This document shows positions 33,988 to 44,885 of a stretch of DNA of 64,000 bases, piece by piece; position 1 is the first letter of the stretch, and every line of letters begins with the position of its first letter. The position numbers were made by a program, and so were the translations under genes. The stretch is taken from assembly GCF_025231525.1 (NCBI RefSeq), contig NZ_CP103057.1:372001-436000 (forward strand), in the 5' to 3' direction. This DNA comes from Sphingomonas endolithica (GTDB lineage: Bacteria; Pseudomonadota; Alphaproteobacteria; Sphingomonadales; Sphingomonadaceae). Under the pieces are notes generated by a model. The model did no database searches. It had not been told where the DNA came from and saw only the letters and a program-made list of their open reading frames with translations.

Positions 33988-35779
33988 GACTGCGGCGGCG
34001 GCGATTGCCGTCTGCGTGCTCGGTGCCGGCATCGCGCTGGCGCAGGACAGTCCCGAATCACTGTTGCCGCCGGGGTTCAACGAGCCCGTTGCGCCGCCCG
34101 CGCCGCAGCCCACCACAGCACCGGGGCCGCGCGCGCCCGGTGGGCTGACTCTTGCGCCGACGACACTCGGCCGACCGGCGGCACCTTCCGCGCCGGAGGC
34201 CGGCGGTGACGACGCGCCTGCCGATCCCGCCGCCGACGCGTTGCTGGCCGAAGCACAGGCAGCGGCGCTGGCTCAGGCCAAGGCGCGCTACGAGGCTGCC
34301 TTGTCCGCACGGCGATCGCTGACCAGGGTCGGCCCTGCCGGGCCGGCCGAGGGGGCTTTGGGCCCGGATGCGTTCCGCGGTGTGAACGGTGTGTTCGCCG
34401 AGACGTTGATGCGCCGCCTGGATGCGCCGATCGCCTCGCGCTGGCTGTCCATCGCACTGCGCAAGACATTGATGTCGCGCGTCGATACGCCGGCGGATGT
34501 CGGGGGTGCGGATTTCGCGGCCGAGCGTGCATGGCTGCTGCTGCGGATGGGCGAATCGGTGGCCGGCCGGGCCGTGGCGGAGTCGGTCGATCCCGAGCAT
34601 TACACGCCGAAACTGTACCAGGTCATGATGCAGGCGGCACTCGCGACCGGCGATCCGGGCGCATTGTGCCCGGCGGTGAACGGCGGCGCGGCGCTGGCGG
34701 GCGAACGCGGCTGGGTGTTGGCCAAGGGCATGTGCGCGGGGCTTGCCGCGCAACCTTCCGCGCCGATCATGAAGGCGCTGGAACGCAAGGGTGTCGCGCG
34801 CGGCATCGACATGCTGCTCGCGCGCAAGGTCGCCGGCATGGGAGCGAGCGGGCGGCAGGCGATCACGGTCGAATGGGCCGGCGTCGATCAGCTGACGGCA
34901 TGGCGCTTCGGTCTGGCGCTGGCGACCGGCACAGCAATCCCGGAGACCCTGCTCGGTACGGTCGCGCCGCACGTACAATCGTGGCGCGCGCTGTCGCCGA
35001 TGCTGTCCGTGCGCGATCGCATTGCGCCGGCCGACTATGCAGCGGCGCGTGGGGTTCTCTCGAGTGCAGCCTTGGTCGATCTGTATGGCGCGATCGATGC
35101 CGATGACGATCAGTCGCTGGCCGAGATCAGCGTCGCGCGCGATCTGCGCACGGCCTATGCGGCAGGCACGCGCGCCGAGCGGATGACCGCGCTGCGCGGC
35201 TTGTGGGACGAACCCAAGACCGCCGATGGCCGCTATGCCAGGCTGATCCTGACCGCCCGCGCCGCCGCGCGCGTGCCAGTGGACACCGCCGAGGCAGATG
35301 TCGGGCGGCTCGTGGGCTCGATGCTCGCGGCGGGCCTCGATCGCTCGGCATTGCGCTGGCGCGAGCGGGCCGAGCAGGGCAGCGATGCCTGGGCGATGCT
35401 GTTGCTGGCCAATCCGGACGTCGCGCCGCAAATGCCTTATCGGCAGGTGAGCGCCTATTCCGACGATGCGCTGAAGCAGCGGATGCTGTTTGCCGGGCTC
35501 GCCGGGCTCGGGCGATTGTCTCGTGACGATATTTCGCGTGGCGCCGAGGCACTCGACGTCAAGGTCGGTGCGGAGAATGGCTGGACCAGGGCGATCGATC
35601 GCGCGGCCCGGCTGGACCAGCCGGGCTTGGTCGTGCTGCTGGCGGCAATTGCCATGCAGACGAGCGACTGGCGCGGCGTGCCGCCCGAGGCGCTATACCG
35701 CATCATCGGCGCGATGCGCGCCGTGGGGCTGGGCGGGCAGGCGCGGATGATCGCCGCCGAGGCGATCGCGCGGCTTTGA
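33968..35779 (+). CDS. Exported hypothetical protein, alpha-helical repeat type, 603 aa
   Basis: The TTG at 33968 starts a leader (basic RIFRTKT, then AAAAIAVCVLGAGIALA) with cleavage before QDSPE. A Pro/Ala-rich linker (about 30-75) leads to about 520 helical residues with no motif I recognise, resembling a periplasmic solenoid. The position between aroK/aroB and xerD is often kept in sphingomonads. The start overlaps the small membrane gene and the end overlaps xerD by 4 nt. Confidence 0.7.
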   Translation: MRIFRTKTAAAAIAVCVLGAGIALAQDSPESLLPPGFNEPVAPPAPQPTTAPGPRAPGGLTLAPTTLGRPAAPSAPEAGGDDAPADPAADALLAEAQAAALAQAKARYEAALSARRSLTRVGPAGPAEGALGPDAFRGVNGVFAETLMRRLDAPIASRWLSIALRKTLMSRVDTPADVGGADFAAERAWLLLRMGESVAGRAVAESVDPEHYTPKLYQVMMQAALATGDPGALCPAVNGGAALAGERGWVLAKGMCAGLAAQPSAPIMKALERKGVARGIDMLLARKVAGMGASGRQAITVEWAGVDQLTAWRFGLALATGTAIPETLLGTVAPHVQSWRALSPMLSVRDRIAPADYAAARGVLSSAALVDLYGAIDADDDQSLAEISVARDLRTAYAAGTRAERMTALRGLWDEPKTADGRYARLILTARAAARVPVDTAEADVGRLVGSMLAAGLDRSALRWRERAEQGSDAWAMLLLANPDVAPQMPYRQVSAYSDDALKQRMLFAGLAGLGRLSRDDISRGAEALDVKVGAENGWTRAIDRAARLDQPGLVVLLAAIAMQTSDWRGVPPEALYRIIGAMRAVGLGGQARMIAAEAIARL

Positions 35780-36717
35780 GCGCCGCCATCGAGGGGCTGC
35801 AGGATCGCGCGCTGATCGAGCGCTTTCTCGAGATGATGGCGGCCGAAGCCGGCTCGGCGAAGAACACGCTGGCGGCGTATCGTAGCGATCTGACGCTGGC
35901 ATCGGACTTTCTGGACCGCCGGCTGGGGGCGGCATCCGTTGCCGACCTGTCGCGGCTGGGCGAGCATTGGCTGGCGCTGTCACGCTCCAGCGTGGCGCGC
36001 AAGTCGGCGGCGCTCAGGCGTTTCTTTGCGTTCCTGGCAGACGAGGGCCTGCGCGCCGACGATCCGGGCAGCGCGCTACCCCGGCCGGGCACTGCCCGCG
36101 CGCTGCCCAAGACGCTGGAGCATGCGGATGTCGATCGGCTGTTCGCGGCGATCGCCACACGGCTGGCGCGCGATCCGCTCGACCCTAACGACCTGCGGCT
36201 CGCTGCTCTTGTCGAGCTGCTGTACGGTTCGGGGCTGCGCGCGACGGAACTCGTCTCCTTGCCGCGCAACGCGATCGCGCCCGACCGGCCGTATCTGATC
36301 CTGCGCGGTAAGGGCGGGCGCGAGCGGCTCGTGCCGATCTCCGATCGCGCGCGGGCGGCGGTGGCGGCTTGGCGGGATACGCTCGCGCAGGACCGGGCAT
36401 GGCTGTTTCCGTCCGGTAAGGCGCATCTGTCGCGCGTGCGGCTGTATCAGTTGATGAAGGCATTGGCGGCGGAAGCGGGGATACCGCCCGAGCGCGTCAG
36501 CCCGCACGTGCTGCGCCATGCCTTTGCCACGCATCTGCTCGAAGGTGGGGCGGATTTGCGCGCGCTGCAATCGATGCTGGGCCATGCCGATATCGCCACG
36601 ACCGAGATCTACACGCATGTCGACAGCGCGCGATTGGTCGAACTGGTCAACACGCGCCACCCATTGAGCGATGCGCAGCGCATGCCACGCGTTGACGGCA
36701 CCAAGGGAGAGGCTTAA
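35776..36717 (+). CDS. xerD: Tyrosine recombinase XerD
   Basis: N-terminal SAM-like core-binding domain ([18 protein letters not shown]), catalytic Arg in [13 protein letters not shown], Lys in [11 protein letters not shown], His-x-x-Arg in [12 protein letters not shown], His in LGHADIATT and Tyr in IYTHVD. Resolves chromosome dimers at dif with XerC. Starts at TTG, overlapping the previous stop. 313 aa, full length. Confidence 0.93.
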   Translation: MSAAIEGLQDRALIERFLEMMAAEAGSAKNTLAAYRSDLTLASDFLDRRLGAASVADLSRLGEHWLALSRSSVARKSAALRRFFAFLADEGLRADDPGSALPRPGTARALPKTLEHADVDRLFAAIATRLARDPLDPNDLRLAALVELLYGSGLRATELVSLPRNAIAPDRPYLILRGKGGRERLVPISDRARAAVAAWRDTLAQDRAWLFPSGKAHLSRVRLYQLMKALAAEAGIPPERVSPHVLRHAFATHLLEGGADLRALQSMLGHADIATTEIYTHVDSARLVELVNTRHPLSDAQRMPRVDGTKGEA

Positions 36718-36730
36718 CCGCCTGCGGCTT

Positions 36731-37678
<948 letters not shown>

Positions 37679-37724
37679 CGCCGGCCAGACTACAATCGGC
37701 AGCATCTGTCAGTCACCAACAAAA

Positions 37725-37751
37725 GGGCGGCGGAACCTGGTTCCGCCGCCC
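37725..37751. terminator. Bidirectional intrinsic terminator between accA and the Flp pilin gene
   Basis: Stem GGGCGGCGGAA / TTCCGCCGCCC with a 5-nt loop. On the minus strand it is followed by TTTT, which makes a good terminator for the pilin gene; it also lies 47 nt past accA. Confidence 0.75.
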
Positions 37752-37776
37752 CGATCGTTTGCGACGTGCGCTTGTC

Positions 37777-37953
37777 TTACGACGGCGCGGTACCGCCCAT
37801 CGACGTGTTGACCTTCGTGAAGGTCGCCTTGAGCTGGTTGCCCAGGCCCTGCATCGCGGCAATCGCGGCAACCGCGATCAGTGCGGCGATCAAGCCGTAT
37901 TCGATGGCGGTCGCGCCCTTGCTGTTCTTGATGAAGTTACGAATCTTCTGCAT
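37777..37953 (-). CDS. Flp-type IVb pilin, 58 aa
   Basis: MQKIRNFIKNSKGATAIEYG, followed by a hydrophobic helix (LIAALIAVAAIAAM): the prepilin peptidase site lies after the Gly of SKG, with Glu at position 5 of the mature pilin. It would form Flp (Tad) pili used in surface attachment. The Tad machinery is outside the window. Confidence 0.93.
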   Translation of the reverse strand: MQKIRNFIKNSKGATAIEYGLIAALIAVAAIAAMQGLGNQLKATFTKVNTSMGGTAPS

Positions 37954-38065
37954 TTCCGGTCTCCAGTTTTATGTCTTCAGTACCCGGCCGAACCGGAAGA
38001 CCGGATCGACAGGGTCGGCGTAGCGGCCGAACGTTGACAAAGGCTTAAGCCGCAATGCGGCAGGT

Positions 38066-38251
38066 TCAGCGGTAGGTGACTGCTCGGTCGACTTTCGTAT
38101 TAACGCCGTTCCACATCGTGGTGGTCGTATTGGCGACCTCTGCTAACGACGCGATCATGGCGATCACAATCAGTGCCGCAATCAGCCCGTATTCGATCGC
38201 TGTGCCGCCGCTGTGGTCGCGCGCCAGCTTTTTCATGAAACGCGCGATCAT
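38066..38251 (-). CDS. Second Flp-type IVb pilin, 61 aa
   Basis: From MIARFMKKLARDHSGGTAIE on, the pattern G-GTAIEYGLIAALIVIAMIA matches Flp pilins, with the mature Glu5. The start at 38251 gives a leader shorter than the longer in-frame ATG at 38263. It differs in its C-terminal half from the neighbouring pilin (MWNGVNTKVDRAV), so it may be a minor or alternative pilin. Confidence 0.88.
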   Translation of the reverse strand: MIARFMKKLARDHSGGTAIEYGLIAALIVIAMIASLAEVANTTTTMWNGVNTKVDRAVTYR

Positions 38252-38307
38252 CTGGTGCCCCAAGCCCGGTACTTCTTTTTGGGGAGGTAATGTGGAAGGG
38301 TTAAGGC

Positions 38308-38721
38308 ATGTCTAAAGCACCCACGCACCTGTTCCCCGTCGTGGCGGCCGCGTTGATCGACAATGAGCGTCGCGTTCTGGTGCAGCAGCGGCCGCCCGGA
38401 CGACAGCTGGCTGGACTGTGGGAATTCCCCGGGGGCAAGATCGAGCCGGGTGAAACGCCGGAGGCGGCATTGTCCCGCGAGTTGATGGAGGAACTGGGCA
38501 TCGTCGTCGCGCCCCAGGACCTGATGCCGCTGACGTTTGCTAGCGCCGCGCATGGCGAGGGGCACCTGCTGCTTCTGTTATATGCATGTCGCAAATGGTC
38601 GGGCGAGCCAGTGGCGCTGGATGCGGTCGCGCTGCGCTGGACGAGTGCGGCGGCGTTGCGGACGCTGCCGATGCCGCCTGCCGACGCGCCGTTCATCCCG
38701 GTGATCGAAGCCTTGATGTGA
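38308..38721 (+). CDS. mutT: 8-oxo-dGTP diphosphatase MutT (Nudix)
   Basis: The complete Nudix box is seen: GKIEPGETPEAALSRELMEE followed by LGI. The rest is MutT-like (RRVLVQQRPPGRQLAGLWEFPGG in pattern). Hydrolyses oxidised dGTP to avoid mutation. 137 aa. Divergent from the second pilin. Confidence 0.9.
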   Translation: MSKAPTHLFPVVAAALIDNERRVLVQQRPPGRQLAGLWEFPGGKIEPGETPEAALSRELMEELGIVVAPQDLMPLTFASAAHGEGHLLLLLYACRKWSGEPVALDAVALRWTSAAALRTLPMPPADAPFIPVIEALM

Positions 38722-38724
38722 GGC

Positions 38725-39468
38725 TCAGTCGGCCTTGTTCACGGTGAAATCGAAGCGGATGCGCACCCACGCACCGATCAGCGTCTTGCCGCCGACGCGC
38801 GGCGGTCGGACGAGGAACTGCCACGAGGCCAGTCGCAGCGTCCGGGCCAGGCCGGACCCGACGGGTGATTCGCCGAGCGCCCGACAATTCTCGACATGGT
38901 ATCGCTCCACCGTGCGGCAGGCGATCAGCGCCCAGCCGGATTGGCGCGTGCCGGGGGGCATGTAGAAGGCCAACTCGGCGCTCGTCGGCTCGCGATACCA
39001 TTCGGCATTGTATAGCCGCTCGCCGCCCGGGCCTTCCCCAGGCCCATAGGCAGCGCCACTATCCTTGCCCTCACCGGTGCCGCTGGCGGCGCTGCCCTTG
39101 CCCGCTGCGATCTTCGAGACGTCGGCTGCCTGGAACATTTCCTTGCCGCCGATCAGTTCCGGGAAGGGCGGGGTCGGGGGCACGGGTGCGGTCGAGGCTG
39201 GGGCATCGGGCGTCTTGGGAGCAGGACGCGGCGCGCCACCGCTCGGGCGCTTGACCTTTTCCACGGCGCCCGGCGACGGCGTCTTCACCGCGCGCGGTTC
39301 GGGCAGGACCTGGAAGGTGGAGAGCGGACGATCCGCATCACGCGGGCGATCAGGGTCCGGCGCGAGCTTCAGCATCAGCAGCAGCACGATGAGATGCGCA
39401 GCAACGGCCAAAGCGATCGACGTCGCGCGACGCCGGGGGGAGGATGGTTGGAAGGACGCCGCGGACAT
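38725..39468 (-). CDS. TonB-like protein with Pro-rich linker, about 247 aa
   Basis: N-terminal membrane anchor (TSIALAVAAHLIVLLLML, about residues 16-33), a Pro/Lys-rich linker (about 45-95), and a C-terminal domain where GWALIACRTVERYHVENC and LVRPPRVGGKTLIGAWVRI resemble the TonB C-terminal repeat. It might energise an outer-membrane receptor or act as a periplasmic scaffold. No ExbB/D in view. The 4th-codon ATG (39468) was preferred over 39477. Confidence 0.6.
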   Translation of the reverse strand: MSAASFQPSSPRRRATSIALAVAAHLIVLLLMLKLAPDPDRPRDADRPLSTFQVLPEPRAVKTPSPGAVEKVKRPSGGAPRPAPKTPDAPASTAPVPPTPPFPELIGGKEMFQAADVSKIAAGKGSAASGTGEGKDSGAAYGPGEGPGGERLYNAEWYREPTSAELAFYMPPGTRQSGWALIACRTVERYHVENCRALGESPVGSGLARTLRLASWQFLVRPPRVGGKTLIGAWVRIRFDFTVNKAD

Positions 39469-39536
39469 CGGAGGCACGCCTAGCTGGTGCGATTGTGCGC
39501 CGCAACGCGCCGGTGAACTTGGCTATAGTAATCGCT

Positions 39537-39610
39537 TGGAGGCCCGACCGGGAATCGAACCCGGGTGCGAGGATTTGCAGTCCTCTACGTCACCACTCCG
39601 CCATCGGGCC
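39537..39610 (-). tRNA. tRNA-Cys (anticodon GCA)
   Basis: Minus strand: acceptor GGCCCGA/TCGGGCC, anticodon loop with TGCAA between GAGGAC and GTCCTC-type pairing (GAGGACTGCAAATCCTC), T arm GGGTTCGATTC, U73 and encoded CCA. 74 nt. Confidence 0.95.
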
Positions 39611-39774
39611 ATGCCAAGCGAGGCGGCGCAATGCACAAGGCACGGGCTTGCTGTCAACCATTGCCGCGTTTTTTGACGTATCGGTCGCTTGGCGCGGCGG
39701 CGGCGGCGCGATACATGTTGCGCGGACATAATAGTGTATTGCACGACTAAAACAGTTATGCGACAGATAGGCCG

Positions 39775-40443
39775 ATGATGATGACGACCGAGAATTTTGC
39801 CGATCAGGCTGCCATGCGCCACGCGATGGTTGCCAGCCAGCTGCGTACCAATGCGGTGAGCGACGCGCGCGTCGTGGCGGTCATGGCCCGCGTGCCGCGC
39901 GAGCAATATCTGCCCGAGGCGGCGCGGGACATGGCCTACCGCGACACGGCGTTGCCGCTCGGCCGCGGCCGGTACCAGAACCTGCCGATCGCCACCGGCC
40001 GGATGCTGACCGAGGCGCAGTTGCTGGCGACGGATCACGTGCTGGTGGTGGGTGCAGCGGGGGGCTATACCGCCGCGGTGCTGGCGCAGATCGTCGCCTC
40101 GGTGGTCGCGCTGGAAAGCGATCCCGCGCTTGCGGCGCTCGCGCGGACGGCGTTGGAGCATGAGCGACGGGTCGAGATCGTCGAGGGATCGCTTGAGGTT
40201 GGCCACGCCGAAAGCGGGCCGTACGATCTGATCTTCGTCGATGGCGCGATCGAACAGGTGCCGGACGCACTGATCGCCCAGCTCAAGCCAGAAGGGCGGA
40301 TGGTCGCTGGCCTCGCCGAAGCTGGCATCTCGCGGTTGGCGGCGGGGCGCCGGTCTGCGGGCGGTTTCGCGTTGCTGCCCTTTGCCGATATCGATTGCGT
40401 ACCGCTACCGGGCTTTGCCCACGTCAAGACGTTCACCTTCTGA
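39775..40443 (+). CDS. Protein-L-isoaspartate O-methyltransferase-like protein
   Basis: The length (222 aa) and order of motifs fit the PCMT family: an N-terminal helix, RVPREQYLPE, LPLGRGRYQNLP, then motif I VLVVGAAGGYTAAVLA and LESDPALAAL. Motif I has AAGG where repair enzymes usually have GTGSG, a change seen in the divergent alphaproteobacterial branch beside tolC, so activity on isoaspartate is uncertain. Starts MMMTT; any of three ATGs is possible. tolC follows 3 nt later. Confidence 0.8.
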   Translation: MMMTTENFADQAAMRHAMVASQLRTNAVSDARVVAVMARVPREQYLPEAARDMAYRDTALPLGRGRYQNLPIATGRMLTEAQLLATDHVLVVGAAGGYTAAVLAQIVASVVALESDPALAALARTALEHERRVEIVEGSLEVGHAESGPYDLIFVDGAIEQVPDALIAQLKPEGRMVAGLAEAGISRLAAGRRSAGGFALLPFADIDCVPLPGFAHVKTFTF

Positions 40444-40446
40444 AAG

Positions 40447-41961
40447 ATGCCGATGCGACGGACCCAATTGCTTGCCGGATCGGCTTTGTTGTTGATCGCC
40501 GCCCCGGTCAGCGCCGAAACGCTCAAGGATGCGTTGCTCAAGGCGTACAACACCAATCCCACGCTCACCGCCGAACGCGCGAACGTGCGCGCGATCGACG
40601 AGAACGTGCCGATCGCGCGCGCCGACGGCCGGCCCGCACTGAATCTGACCGGGGGGTATAGCGAGGCGCTGCTGCAGGGGCCGGGCACCAACAGCATCAA
40701 CTCGCCGGATCGGCGCACGAATGCCGATACGCAATTGACGGTCCCGATCTTCACCGGCGGCGCGGTACGCAATTCGATCCGCGCCGCGGAGACGCGCGTC
40801 GATGCCGGACGCTTCGGCCTGCGTGGTGCCGAATCCGATCTCTTCACCGCCGTGGTCGGCGCTTATATGGACGTCATTCGCGACGAGGCGATCGTCGGGC
40901 TCAACACGCAGAATGTGCGCGTGCTCGACGTCAACCTGCAGGCGAGCAACGACCGCTTCCAGGTCGGCGATCTGACGCGGACCGATGTTGCCCAGTCGCA
41001 GGCACGCCTGGCGCTTGCACGCGCGCAGTTGCAGACCGCGCAGGCGCGCCTGATCTCCAGTCGCGAAAATTATATCAGGCTGGTCGGCGATGAACCGGGC
41101 GTCCTGGACACGCCACCGCCGGTGCCTGGCACACCGGCCGGCGTCGACCAGGCGGTCGAGGTTGCGCTGCAGGACAATCCCTCCTTGCTCGCGGCGCAAC
41201 GGTCGCGCGATGCGACGGCGTTCGACATCAACGTGGCCCGCGCCAGCCGCTCGCCACGCGTCGGGGTCGTGCTGGGGGCGGGTTACTTCAACTATCTCGG
41301 ATCGCTCGGCGCCGGCAGTGGCGTGGATGTCGGCAGTCAGTCGGGCACGACCGGCACGGCCGGCCTGTCGCTGACGCTGCCGCTGTTCCAGGGCGGCCGC
41401 CCCGCCGCGCAGATCCGCCAGGCGCAGGCGCGACGCAGCCAATCGATCGAGCAGGTCACCGAAGCCGAGCGCGCAGTGGTCGCCAATACGCGCGCCGCTT
41501 ATGCGGTGTGGAAATCGTCCGAGCAGGTGATCGCATCGGCCGAAACCGCGGTCTCAGCCAACCGCCTGTCGCTGGAAGGCGTGCGGGCCGAGAACAGCGT
41601 GGGCAATCGCACGATCCTCGACATCCTCAACGCCGAGCAGGAGTTGCTCAACTCGCAAGTGACCTTGGTCACCGCACGACGCGATTCCTATGTCGCGCGC
41701 TTTGCGTTGCAAGCGGCGATGGGCCGCGCCGAAGCCGACGATCTCGGACTGGAGGGCGGCGCGCTCTACAATCCGGTGACCAATTACGACCGTGTGAAGA
41801 ACCGCTGGTCCGACCGTGGGCGTGATGTCGACCCGCAGCCGGTGGCTACCCGAACCAACGAATCAAAGCCGCAGGGTTCGGAAGTCACGCGCCCGCTCGA
41901 TCCCATTCTGGATACTCCGGTTGACAGGGACGCGGTAAACGCGCCAAGCAAACGTCCTTAA
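40447..41961 (+). CDS. tolC: TolC-family outer-membrane channel
   Basis: Signal peptide (ends VSA-ETLKDAL). Two internal repeats of helix/strand pattern: ETLKDALLKAYNTNPTL with FQVGDLTRTDVAQSQARLA, and the second with ENSVGNRTILDILNAEQELLN. This gives the trimeric channel for type I secretion or drug efflux. 504 aa, with an acidic/Pro tail. Cotranscribed with the PCMT-like gene. Confidence 0.93.
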   Translation: MPMRRTQLLAGSALLLIAAPVSAETLKDALLKAYNTNPTLTAERANVRAIDENVPIARADGRPALNLTGGYSEALLQGPGTNSINSPDRRTNADTQLTVPIFTGGAVRNSIRAAETRVDAGRFGLRGAESDLFTAVVGAYMDVIRDEAIVGLNTQNVRVLDVNLQASNDRFQVGDLTRTDVAQSQARLALARAQLQTAQARLISSRENYIRLVGDEPGVLDTPPPVPGTPAGVDQAVEVALQDNPSLLAAQRSRDATAFDINVARASRSPRVGVVLGAGYFNYLGSLGAGSGVDVGSQSGTTGTAGLSLTLPLFQGGRPAAQIRQAQARRSQSIEQVTEAERAVVANTRAAYAVWKSSEQVIASAETAVSANRLSLEGVRAENSVGNRTILDILNAEQELLNSQVTLVTARRDSYVARFALQAAMGRAEADDLGLEGGALYNPVTNYDRVKNRWSDRGRDVDPQPVATRTNESKPQGSEVTRPLDPILDTPVDRDAVNAPSKRP

Positions 41962-42016
41962 CGGGCCGCTGACGAGCGGTCGGCCGGATTGCGGCAATTG
42001 TTGATAGGGTTTGTCG

Positions 42017-42541
42017 ATGGGGGATGTCAGCGCCGAGCCTTCGATGGAGGACATCCTGTCCTCGATCAAACGCATCATCGCCGAAGAGGGTGATGCAGCG
42101 ACCGCCGCGGCGCGCGGCATCCGCAAGCCGGCGCGCATGTCCTCGGGGCCGCGCGCCGATATCGACCAGTTGCGTGACGATTTCGGGCATGACGAGATCC
42201 TCGAACTGAGCGATCCCTTTCGTGGCGAGGAGGACAGAATGCCGCAATCCCCGCCTGCTTACACGCCCGCCCAAGCCACGGCGCCCGTAGCCTCCGCCCC
42301 GCCGCCTGCACCATCGGTCGAGCCGATCCTGTCGCCCCAGGCGACACAGGCCACGCGGGGGCCGCTGGAAGCTTTGTCGCGGATGGTGGTGAAGCCCGAA
42401 GTGTCCGGATCGGATACGCTGGAGGGCTTGGTGCGCGAGATGATCCGACCGATGCTGCGCGACTGGATGGACGCCAATCTACCGAGCATGGTCGAGCAGA
42501 TGGTGGCGCAGGAAATCGCCCGGATTACCGGGCAGCAATAG
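42017..42541 (+). CDS. DUF2497 protein (PopZ-like polar organiser)
   Basis: N-terminal EPSMEDILSSIKRIIAEE and C-terminal EMIRPMLRDWMDANLPSMV with QMVAQEIARI are the two conserved parts of PopZ, separated by a Pro/Ala-rich, acidic disordered spacer. PopZ forms a condensate at the pole that anchors the chromosome partition system in Caulobacter. 174 aa, ATG at 42017 preferred over a TTG two codons before. Follows tolC by 55 nt. Confidence 0.88.
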   Translation: MGDVSAEPSMEDILSSIKRIIAEEGDAATAAARGIRKPARMSSGPRADIDQLRDDFGHDEILELSDPFRGEEDRMPQSPPAYTPAQATAPVASAPPPAPSVEPILSPQATQATRGPLEALSRMVVKPEVSGSDTLEGLVREMIRPMLRDWMDANLPSMVEQMVAQEIARITGQQ

Positions 42542-42575
42542 CCACGCCGACGGCTTCGTTCGAACGACACCTGGT

Positions 42576-42593
42576 CCCCCGCGAACGCGGGGG
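42576..42593. repeat. Short palindrome, REP-like unit A
   Basis: CCCCCGCG-AA-CGCGGGGG perfect hairpin preceded by CTGGT; with the next unit (42630-42647) it fills the gap between DUF2497 and the S9 peptidase. The first may also act as a terminator. Confidence 0.6.
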
Positions 42594-42629
42594 CTCATAG
42601 CCACCCGCGACACCGCTTGGAACCCTGGA

Positions 42630-42647
42630 CTCCCGCTTTCGCGGGAG
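42630..42647. repeat. Short palindrome, REP-like unit B
   Basis: CTCCCGC-TTTC-GCGGGAG hairpin preceded by CCTGGA, the same layout as unit A. Confidence 0.6.
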
Positions 42648-42709
42648 AACAGGTTAGCGAATTGACGCCCGTTGCTCCTTCGGCCCGATCCGTTCTACAC
42701 CTCCGATCC

Positions 42710-44755
42710 ATGAAGACGATCCTCTCCGCGAGTGTCCTCGCGATCGCTGCCGCCGCCACTCCAGCCGCTGCCCGCCAACTCACCATCGACGACGTGATTT
42801 CGTTGTCGCGCGTCTCGTCGCCGGTGGCCTCGCGCGATGGTCGCTGGCTGGTGTGGCAGCAGCGCGAGACGGATCTTGCGGCGAACAGGGGGAGGTTCGA
42901 TCTGTGGCGGCTGGATCTCTCCAGCAAGGGCGCCAAGCCGGAGAAACTCGCGGCCGAGGCCGACGCCAACGAGACCTCGCCGCAAATGTCCGCCGATGGT
43001 CGCACGATCTACTACCAATCCGACAAGGGCGGCGACGATGCGATCTGGTCGATCGGCGTGGATGGCAGCAACGCCAGGAAGCTGACCGGCTTTCAGGGCG
43101 GGTTCGGCGGCTTCAAGGTGGCGCCTGGCGGCGACAAGATCCTGGTCTGGGCCGACCGAAAGCCAGGCGCGCCCAGCCTGGCGCCGGCTCTGGTGAAGAA
43201 AGACCCGTTGGCGGGGGAGGGGCGGACGTACGATCAGTTGTTCGTGCGGCATTGGGACACGTGGAGCAATGGCGACCGCTCGCAATTGTTCGTGCTGCCG
43301 CTTGGTGCCGATGGTGCGCCGGGGGACGGCACAGCGATCGGCGGTGCGCTGATCGGCGATGCGCCGTCCAAGCCGTTTGGCGGTGCCGAGGAGGTCGATT
43401 GGAGCGCTGATGGCAAGACGGTGTATTTCGCCTTGCGCGAGGCGGGCCGCATCGAGCCGCTGTCGACCAATCTCGATATCTTTGCCGTACCGGCGGATGG
43501 CTCGGCGGCACCCGTCAACCTGACCGCGACGAACAAGGGCACCGACAATCTGCCGACGGTGTCGCCGGATGGCCGGTTCCTGGCCTATTTCGCGATGGCG
43601 CGCGCGGGCTTCGAAGCAGACCGGCAGGTGCTGATGGTGCGCGATCTCTCCAGCGGGCAGGTGCGTGCGCTGACGCAGGACTGGGATCGCTCGGTCGCGT
43701 CGATCGCCTGGAGCCAGAACGGCAAGACGATCTACGTCACCGCCGACGATACGCAGGAAACACCCGCCTTCGCCGTCGATACGGCGAGCGGCAAGGTGAC
43801 GCGGCTGACCCAAAGCGGGCATGTGTCGGGCGTAGTGCCGACGGCCAAGGGGGTGGTGTTCGCGATGAACAGCCTGACCGCGCCGGACGATTTCTACCGC
43901 CTGTCGGGCAAGAAGCCGGTGCGCCTGACCTCCGTCAACGCCGCCAAGCTGGCCGGGATCGAGATGCCGACGGTCACCCGCTTCAACTTCACGGGCGCCG
44001 ATGACGATACCGTGTGGGGCTATGCGGTGAAGCCGGCCGGCGGCACCGGTAAGGTCCCGGTCGCCTATATGGTGCATGGCGGGCCGCAAGGGTCGAGCAA
44101 CAACAGCTGGTCGTATCGCTGGAACCCGGCGGTGTTCGCGGGCGCCGGCTACGGCCTCGTCGCCGTCGATTTCCATGGCTCCACCGGCTATGGCCAGAAG
44201 TTCACCGATGCGATCAGCGGCAACTGGGGCGGCTGGCCGCTGGAGGACCTGCAGAAGGGCCTGAAGGCGGCGACGGACAAGTTCGGCTGGCTCGACGCCG
44301 ACAATGCCTGCGCCTTGGGTGCGTCCTATGGCGGCTATATGATGAACTGGTTCGAAGGCCAGTGGCCCGATCGCTTCAAGTGCATCGTCCAGCATGACGG
44401 CGTGTTCGATGCGCGCGCCATGGCCTACGAGACCGAGGAATTGTGGTTCGACGAGTGGGAACATGGCGGCAAGGCCTATTACGAAGATCCGGCGGCGTTC
44501 GAGAAATGGAACCCGGTGAATTACGTCGACAGGTGGAAGACGCCGATGCTGGTGATCACCGGCGAGAAGGATTACCGCATCCCCTACACGCAGGGGTTAG
44601 CGACATTCACCGCCTTGCAGCGCAAGGGCATTCCGTCACGGTTGCTGGTCAACCCGAATGAGAACCACTGGGTGTTGAAGCCGAACAACTCGCGGCAATG
44701 GTATGGCGAGGTGCTCGGGTGGATGGATCGGTATACCAAGGCCCCCGCGAAATAG
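42710..44755 (+). CDS. S9-family prolyl oligopeptidase-type serine peptidase, exported, 681 aa
   Basis: Signal peptide of about 22 residues (ends PAAA-RQ). An eight-or-fewer bladed propeller occupies about 40-410 (repeats such as [20 protein letters not shown]), then an alpha/beta hydrolase domain with nucleophile Ser in [11 protein letters not shown], Asp in [11 protein letters not shown] and His in NENHWVL. Would cleave short peptides in the periplasm, dipeptidyl-peptidase style. ATG at 42710 was set by the leader. Confidence 0.93.
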   Translation: MKTILSASVLAIAAAATPAAARQLTIDDVISLSRVSSPVASRDGRWLVWQQRETDLAANRGRFDLWRLDLSSKGAKPEKLAAEADANETSPQMSADGRTIYYQSDKGGDDAIWSIGVDGSNARKLTGFQGGFGGFKVAPGGDKILVWADRKPGAPSLAPALVKKDPLAGEGRTYDQLFVRHWDTWSNGDRSQLFVLPLGADGAPGDGTAIGGALIGDAPSKPFGGAEEVDWSADGKTVYFALREAGRIEPLSTNLDIFAVPADGSAAPVNLTATNKGTDNLPTVSPDGRFLAYFAMARAGFEADRQVLMVRDLSSGQVRALTQDWDRSVASIAWSQNGKTIYVTADDTQETPAFAVDTASGKVTRLTQSGHVSGVVPTAKGVVFAMNSLTAPDDFYRLSGKKPVRLTSVNAAKLAGIEMPTVTRFNFTGADDDTVWGYAVKPAGGTGKVPVAYMVHGGPQGSSNNSWSYRWNPAVFAGAGYGLVAVDFHGSTGYGQKFTDAISGNWGGWPLEDLQKGLKAATDKFGWLDADNACALGASYGGYMMNWFEGQWPDRFKCIVQHDGVFDARAMAYETEELWFDEWEHGGKAYYEDPAAFEKWNPVNYVDRWKTPMLVITGEKDYRIPYTQGLATFTALQRKGIPSRLLVNPNENHWVLKPNNSRQWYGEVLGWMDRYTKAPAK

Positions 44756-44760
44756 CATTC

Positions 44761-44855
44761 CGTCACCCCGGACTTGTTCCAGGGTCTACGGCGCCGCACG
44801 ATCTTCGGCCGTTTATTCGCGGCACGGTGGACCCCGGAACAAGTCCGGGGTGACG
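44761..44855. repeat. Inverted REP-like element before valS
   Basis: Arms CGTCACCCCGGACTTGTTCC (44761-44780) and GGAACAAGTCCGGGGTGACG (44836-44855) are perfect reverse complements around about 55 nt. Same family as the elements at 47591 and 49169. Confidence 0.8.
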
Positions 44856-44885
44856 AATGTGGGAGCCTTGGCTAAAGCCACCCGC

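Noticed and set aside
34058..35431. 457-aa open frame on the minus strand
   Set aside because: Shadow of the exported 603-aa protein, whose leader and 4-nt overlap with xerD support the plus strand.
42695..44464. 589-aa open frame on the minus strand
   Set aside because: Antisense to the S9 peptidase, which has a full catalytic triad and leader; the minus frame has no recognisable motif.
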